This document shows, piece after piece, positions 60,584 through 64,000 of a DNA stretch of 64,000 bases; position 1 is the stretch's first letter, and each line of letters starts with the position of its first letter. The notes under the pieces were generated by a model, which did not search any database, was not told the DNA's origin, and saw only the letters and a list, made by a program, of their open reading frames with translations. The stretch covers positions 1,328,504-1,392,503 of the forward strand of contig NZ_RCCK01000011.1 of assembly GCF_003664035.1 (NCBI RefSeq). Reading direction: 5' to 3'. Source of the DNA: Pedobacter alluvionis (lineage in GTDB: Bacteria; Bacteroidota; Bacteroidia; Sphingobacteriales; Sphingobacteriaceae). The translations under genes were made by a program, and so were the position numbers.

Positions 60584-60723
60584 ATCAAATTTTTGGTTAA
60601 AGTGATCTTAATCTGTTCTATTAATTCTACCAGGCCAATAATGAAAGCCGACACGACTAAGATGGATAATAACATCAGCCAGACCACGCCGGCTGTTGCT
60701 TTTAGGATGTAACAAAGTATCAT
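60580..60723 (-). CDS. Small 47-aa single-span membrane protein in the porP-ompA operon
   Basis: Below usual length cut-offs. The ATG at 60723 lies 1 bp after the PorP stop and the TGA overlaps the OmpA ATG (ATGA, 60580-60583), so it is coupled both ways. It reads MILCYILKATAGVVWLML, LSILVVSAFIIGLVELIE, QIKITLTKNLI: one membrane span of about 25 residues and a short basic tail. The exact fit between two coupled genes makes a chance frame unlikely. Function unknown; it may help insertion of, or bridge, the PorP/OmpA complex. Confidence 0.7.
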   Translation of the reverse strand: MILCYILKATAGVVWLMLLSILVVSAFIIGLVELIEQIKITLTKNLI

Positions 60724-60724
60724 A

Positions 60725-61738
60725 TTAAAAAAATCTTGGACTCAGTAAACGAATATCCTTCCGTGGGAAGGTGATACCGAGGGTGATCTCGTGCGTGCCG
60801 TTTGAGATGCTTCCGAGCTTACTCAGCGCATAATCGTAAGAATAGCCGATGCGAAAACGTTTGTCCACATAAAATTGGGCGATGCCTGAAATTGCGTTCA
60901 ATTGACTAAGATCCTGTCCATCAGTATATTTTTTCTTCCAGGTTTTTACACCGGTGCGGTATGCCCCACCGAACCATACTTTGCCGCCGAAGATGACCAT
61001 TGCGCCTACATCTAAACTTGTTGGCCCTTTAAAATCCTCTTTAATCATAATACTCGGTCGCAATTTAGTATCGTCATTCAGATCGACCAACATGCCCGTA
61101 ATCAAATACATATGACGCTGGCGCCTGATATTTTCATTACTACCATCGCTCCAACGGAAGATTGCATTGTCGTAGGATTTAGAAAATAGATCCATTACAG
61201 ACGCGCCAATATAAAATTTAGGACTTGAGTAGTACACTCCAAACCTGGCATCAGGAATAATATTGCTGATTTTACCAACTGGCAGCGATTGATCACCACC
61301 ATCTACCGGGTTAAGCATGCTTCCATCTAAACCATATTGCGTGAGGCCGACACCAACTCCAAAACTCAATCTTCTTGTGTCTTCATCATTTAACCGGATT
61401 CGGTACGCATAATTGACATAAGCAGAGTTTGCCGATTGTGGACCGAGCTTATCAGCCGTAATCTGTAAGCCCAGGCCCATTCTTTTCGTATACGGATCCA
61501 GAACCCCATCGATAGAAATCTGCCTGGTCCTCGGAGCACCCTGAATGCCTGTCCATTGGCTTCTGAGAGCCATCTGGGCAAACCATTCCTCCTTATAACC
61601 GGCATAAGCCGGGTTTACGCTCAATGAATTGAAAATATATTGTGTAAACTGGATGTTCTGCTGTGCAAGAACCGGAGTAGTTCCACAACATAGCAAAGCT
61701 ACTACCAGTATTAATTTATTTATGCCTTTTATCTTCAT
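60725..61738 (-). CDS. T9SS outer-membrane protein PorP/SprF family
   Basis: About 337 aa from ATG at 61738 (MKIKGINKLILVVALL), with a signal peptide ending LAQQ. Family marks: QQNIQFTQYIFNSLSVNPAYAGYKE, split as IQFTQYIFNSL and VNPAYAGYKE, QWTGIQGAPRTRQISID, GLGLQITADKLGPQSA and a C-terminal beta strand FRIGYSYDYALSKLG. These barrels bind the conserved C-terminal domain of T9SS type B cargo and anchor it. It lies right behind the adhesin gene, as SprF does behind SprB. The ORF's upstream ATG-like codons overlap the adhesin end and are less likely. Confidence 0.92.
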   Translation of the reverse strand: MKIKGINKLILVVALLCCGTTPVLAQQNIQFTQYIFNSLSVNPAYAGYKEEWFAQMALRSQWTGIQGAPRTRQISIDGVLDPYTKRMGLGLQITADKLGPQSANSAYVNYAYRIRLNDEDTRRLSFGVGVGLTQYGLDGSMLNPVDGGDQSLPVGKISNIIPDARFGVYYSSPKFYIGASVMDLFSKSYDNAIFRWSDGSNENIRRQRHMYLITGMLVDLNDDTKLRPSIMIKEDFKGPTSLDVGAMVIFGGKVWFGGAYRTGVKTWKKKYTDGQDLSQLNAISGIAQFYVDKRFRIGYSYDYALSKLGSISNGTHEITLGITFPRKDIRLLSPRFF

Positions 61739-61774
61739 AGCTTTTTTGATATGGCCGGTTGCCCGGCCGCACAC

Positions 61775-64000
61775 TTATTTTTTAATTAAAACCCAACCTT
61801 TTTTAATCTGCTTATCGTTACCGTTTCTCAGCGTGATCATGTAGTAATAGGTGCCTGCGTTTAGGCCCTGACCGTCCCACGTGTTTTTGTAGTTGCTGTT
61901 ACGGTATACTTCATTACCCCATCTGTTAAAGATTGCAATTTCTACCTGTTGGTAGTTTTCGATACCTACGATTACGAACAGATCATTCTTTCCATCACCA
62001 TTAGGCGTAAACACATTAGGTATAAAGAAGCCCGTTACATCAATAGTCGCGATAGCCACATTGGTCCAGTTTCCATTCTCGTCTTTTACGCGATAAGTAA
62101 ACTGGTCTTTACCGGTGTAGCCGCTATATGGCGTATAGATTACAGTTCCGTCGGCATTAAATACCAGTGTTCCATGCGCCGGAGACGAAATAATTTCAAC
62201 CGTCGATCTGTCGAATGGAGATCCGTCGATCCTGTCGTTGGTAAGTACAGGAATTGATACCGGCTTATTGTATTCCGTTTCGGCATGATCATCAATTGCG
62301 ACCGGTTTAGAAGGAATCACAGTAATTGTTACCGTTGCAGAGTTAGATACCTGACCGTTTTCATCAGTGACGGTATACGTAAAAGTGTCCGTTCCGGTAT
62401 ATCCGTTATCAGGTGTGTAATTTACTGTACCATCTGTATTCAGCTTAACCGTACCATGAGCAGGATTGGTAATCACAGTTGTACTTCCAGGCACCAAAGG
62501 CTTGCTTCCAGGAAGATCATTAGTTTGAACATTGACGGTTACCGGTTTATTTTGCTGCGTTTTACCAATGTCATCTTTCGCTACAGGCGGTTTAGCTAAA
62601 GGTGTTTCCGTAGCCGTATCATTGTCGGTATCTGTACCCGATGTGTCTTTCACATCGTTGCCTTTAGGATCTTTGGCCGTTACCACTGCAGTGTTTGTTA
62701 CCTTTCCGTTATCAATATCTGCAGCTGTAATTTTATAAGTTTCCTTATGAGTTACCGAGGCACCTGGCGCAAGTGCTCCAGAGATCACTTTTATGCCGGC
62801 AAAGATCAAAGGATCATTAAGAACAATATTGCTCAATGTTGTGTTGCCTGTATTAGTGATCGTGAAGGTGTATTCGATGTTGTTGTTTAACACGAAGGCA
62901 CCCTCTACACCAGTTCCCACGTTAGTTACCTTTTTAACAAGTACCAAAGCACCAGTTTGTGGAAGTGGAGTAACCGTGCAATCCGGACAGGCAGGATCAA
63001 CAGGAGGCGTACCAGGACCTGAAGGGTTACCGCTTTCAGACTGATCGGTAACGTTGTTTCCTTTAGGATCTTTACCAGTTGCTGTTGCAATGTTGTAAAC
63101 AGCACCTTTATCAATATCGGCTTGTGTTACTGTATAAGAAGCAGTAAATGTAGTTAAGTCGGCTGCGCCAGGAAGTAAAGTTACCGGCCCACCAGTTACT
63201 GTTACTTTAGGGTCAGTAATAACGATGTCACTCACCGTTACGTTACCAGTGTTTTCAACTTTGAAAGTATAGCTGATCTTGTCGCCAAGGTTTACTTTAC
63301 CATCACCATTCGTATCAGCATAAGTTCCGGTTTTAGTTAATTTAATAACCGGGGTTTGTGGAAGTGGTGTGATTGTGCAATCCGGACAGGCAGGATCAAC
63401 AGGAGGTGTACCAGGACCTGAAGGGTTACCACTTTCAGACTGATCGGTAACGTTGTTTCCTTTAGGATCTTTACCAGTTGCTGTTGCAATGTTGTAAACA
63501 GCACCTTTATCAATATCGGCTTGTGTTACCGTATAAGAAGCAGTAAATGTAGTTAAGTCTGCTGCGCCAGGAAGTAATGTTACCGGTCCACCAGTTACTG
63601 TTACTTTAGGGTCAGTAATAACGATGTCAATCACCGTTACGTTACCAGTATTTTCAACTTTGAAGGTATAGCTGATCTTGTCGCCAAGGTTTACCTTGCC
63701 GTCGCCATTGGTATCTGCATACGTTCCGGTTTTAGTTAATTTAATAACCGGGGTTTGTGGAAGTGGCGTAACCGTGCAATCCGGACAGGCAGGATCAACA
63801 GGAGGCGTACCAGGACCTGAAGGGTTACCGCTTTCAGACTGATCGGTAACGTTGTTTCCTTTAGGATCTTTACCAGTGGCTGTTGCAATGTTGTAAACAG
63901 CACCTTTATCAATATCGGCCTGTGTTACAGTGTAAGAAGCAGTGAAGCTTGATAGGTCTGCTGCGCCAGGAAGTAATGTTACCGGACCACCAGTTACTGT
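61775..64000 (-). CDS. Large repetitive adhesin with type B T9SS sorting domain, 5' end outside window
   Basis: The frame is open to the window edge (742 codons seen; no start). In order: tandem DUF11 repeats of 133 residues (SYTFKVENTGNVTVSDIVIT, TVTGGPVTLLPGAADLTTFT, ASYTVTQADIDKGAVYNIA), a diverged DUF11 (LVLVKKVTNVGTGVEGAFV), two cadherin/Ig-like domains (PVAKDDIGKTQQNKPVTVN, GTVNYTPDNGYTGTDTFTY; KPVAIDDHAETEYNKPVSI), and the CHU_C/type B signal (FIPNVFTPNGDGKNDLFVIV, IFNRWGNEVYRNSNYKNTWDG, GTYYYMITLRNG). It would be exported by T9SS and held by the PorP/SprF partner as a surface adhesin. Confidence 0.92.
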   Translation of the reverse strand, partial: TVTGGPVTLLPGAADLSSFTASYTVTQADIDKGAVYNIATATGKDPKGNNVTDQSESGNPSGPGTPPVDPACPDCTVTPLPQTPVIKLTKTGTYADTNGDGKVNLGDKISYTFKVENTGNVTVIDIVITDPKVTVTGGPVTLLPGAADLTTFTASYTVTQADIDKGAVYNIATATGKDPKGNNVTDQSESGNPSGPGTPPVDPACPDCTITPLPQTPVIKLTKTGTYADTNGDGKVNLGDKISYTFKVENTGNVTVSDIVITDPKVTVTGGPVTLLPGAADLTTFTASYTVTQADIDKGAVYNIATATGKDPKGNNVTDQSESGNPSGPGTPPVDPACPDCTVTPLPQTGALVLVKKVTNVGTGVEGAFVLNNNIEYTFTITNTGNTTLSNIVLNDPLIFAGIKVISGALAPGASVTHKETYKITAADIDNGKVTNTAVVTAKDPKGNDVKDTSGTDTDNDTATETPLAKPPVAKDDIGKTQQNKPVTVNVQTNDLPGSKPLVPGSTTVITNPAHGTVKLNTDGTVNYTPDNGYTGTDTFTYTVTDENGQVSNSATVTITVIPSKPVAIDDHAETEYNKPVSIPVLTNDRIDGSPFDRSTVEIISSPAHGTLVFNADGTVIYTPYSGYTGKDQFTYRVKDENGNWTNVAIATIDVTGFFIPNVFTPNGDGKNDLFVIVGIENYQQVEIAIFNRWGNEVYRNSNYKNTWDGQGLNAGTYYYMITLRNGNDKQIKKGWVLIKK
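62976..64000 (-). repeat. Tandem 399-bp coding repeats in the adhesin
   Basis: The sequence GTGCAATCCGGACAGGCAGG recurs at 62976, 63375 and 63774, giving an exact 399-bp period (133 codons). Copies are almost identical in DNA, not only in protein. At least two full units and part of a third are in the window, and the array continues outside. Confidence 0.9.

Noticed and set aside
62976..64000. CRISPR-like array
   Set aside because: The repeats are 399 bp, contiguous and in frame, and encode DUF11 domains; there are no short repeats with unique spacers.

Overview
The window comes from a member of the Bacteroidota, most like Pedobacter or another Sphingobacteriaceae. The signs are TAnnTTTG-type -7 promoter boxes, very few Shine-Dalgarno sequences, a type VI secretion system of the Bacteroidota-only subtype (T6SSiii: tssN/O/P/R present, tssJ/L/M absent), a PorP/SprF-OmpA-adhesin operon with a type B gliding/T9SS sorting domain, and Sphingobacteria-like intergenic repeats. 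The genus is inferred from gene content and style, not from a marker gene.

1-13.9 kb is ordinary chromosome: the 3' part of metK; a 0.7-kb intergenic stretch with a duplicated ~170-bp hairpin element; exbD; a lipoprotein Cu/Zn superoxide dismutase; a small conserved protein; an EamA transporter; an mdaB-ygiN-like quinone pair with a divergent LysR regulator; a multi-PAS histidine kinase; and histidine catabolism genes hutU-hutH with a divergent LysR regulator.

13.9-52.8 kb is a T6SSiii locus of about 39 kb. The structural genes lie at 38-53 kb: tssC, tssB, tssH, tssR, tssP and two TssO-like genes on the minus strand; tssE, tssF, tssN and tssK on the plus strand; tssG on the minus strand. Downstream on the minus strand are two export modules. 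Each starts with a pair of hcp genes and a vgrG, and the pairs are near-identical between modules. Module 2 (37.1-23.4 kb) carries vgrG, an unlisted 57-codon gene, a DUF2931 lipoprotein, a Tle1-type phospholipase, a 327-aa protein, a DUF4280 PAAR-like tip, a 977-aa candidate effector and a family of lipoproteins with a broken copy. Module 1 (22.9-13.9 kb) carries a lysozyme-like effector, a lipoprotein, vgrG, a PAAR-like protein with a C-terminal PD-(D/E)xK nuclease, an Imm70 immunity protein, an ankyrin gene, a frameshifted ankyrin gene, and a 313-aa protein that looks like a relative of the 327-aa protein. The predicted cargo would hit peptidoglycan, phospholipid and DNA, with lipoprotein immunity for the periplasmic toxins and cytosolic immunity for the nuclease.

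52.8-58.1 kb is accessory: a GH11 xylanase lipoprotein, another lipoprotein, and a decayed exporter segment (truncated bacteriocin-type ABC transporter abutting a frameshifted membrane protein). A 31-bp perfect direct repeat flanks this segment, and its right copy sits just downstream of tRNA-Asp(GTC). 58.3-64 kb holds a T9SS/gliding-type operon on the minus strand: a large repetitive adhesin running off the window, porP/sprF, an unlisted 47-codon membrane protein, and an OmpA/PD40 protein.
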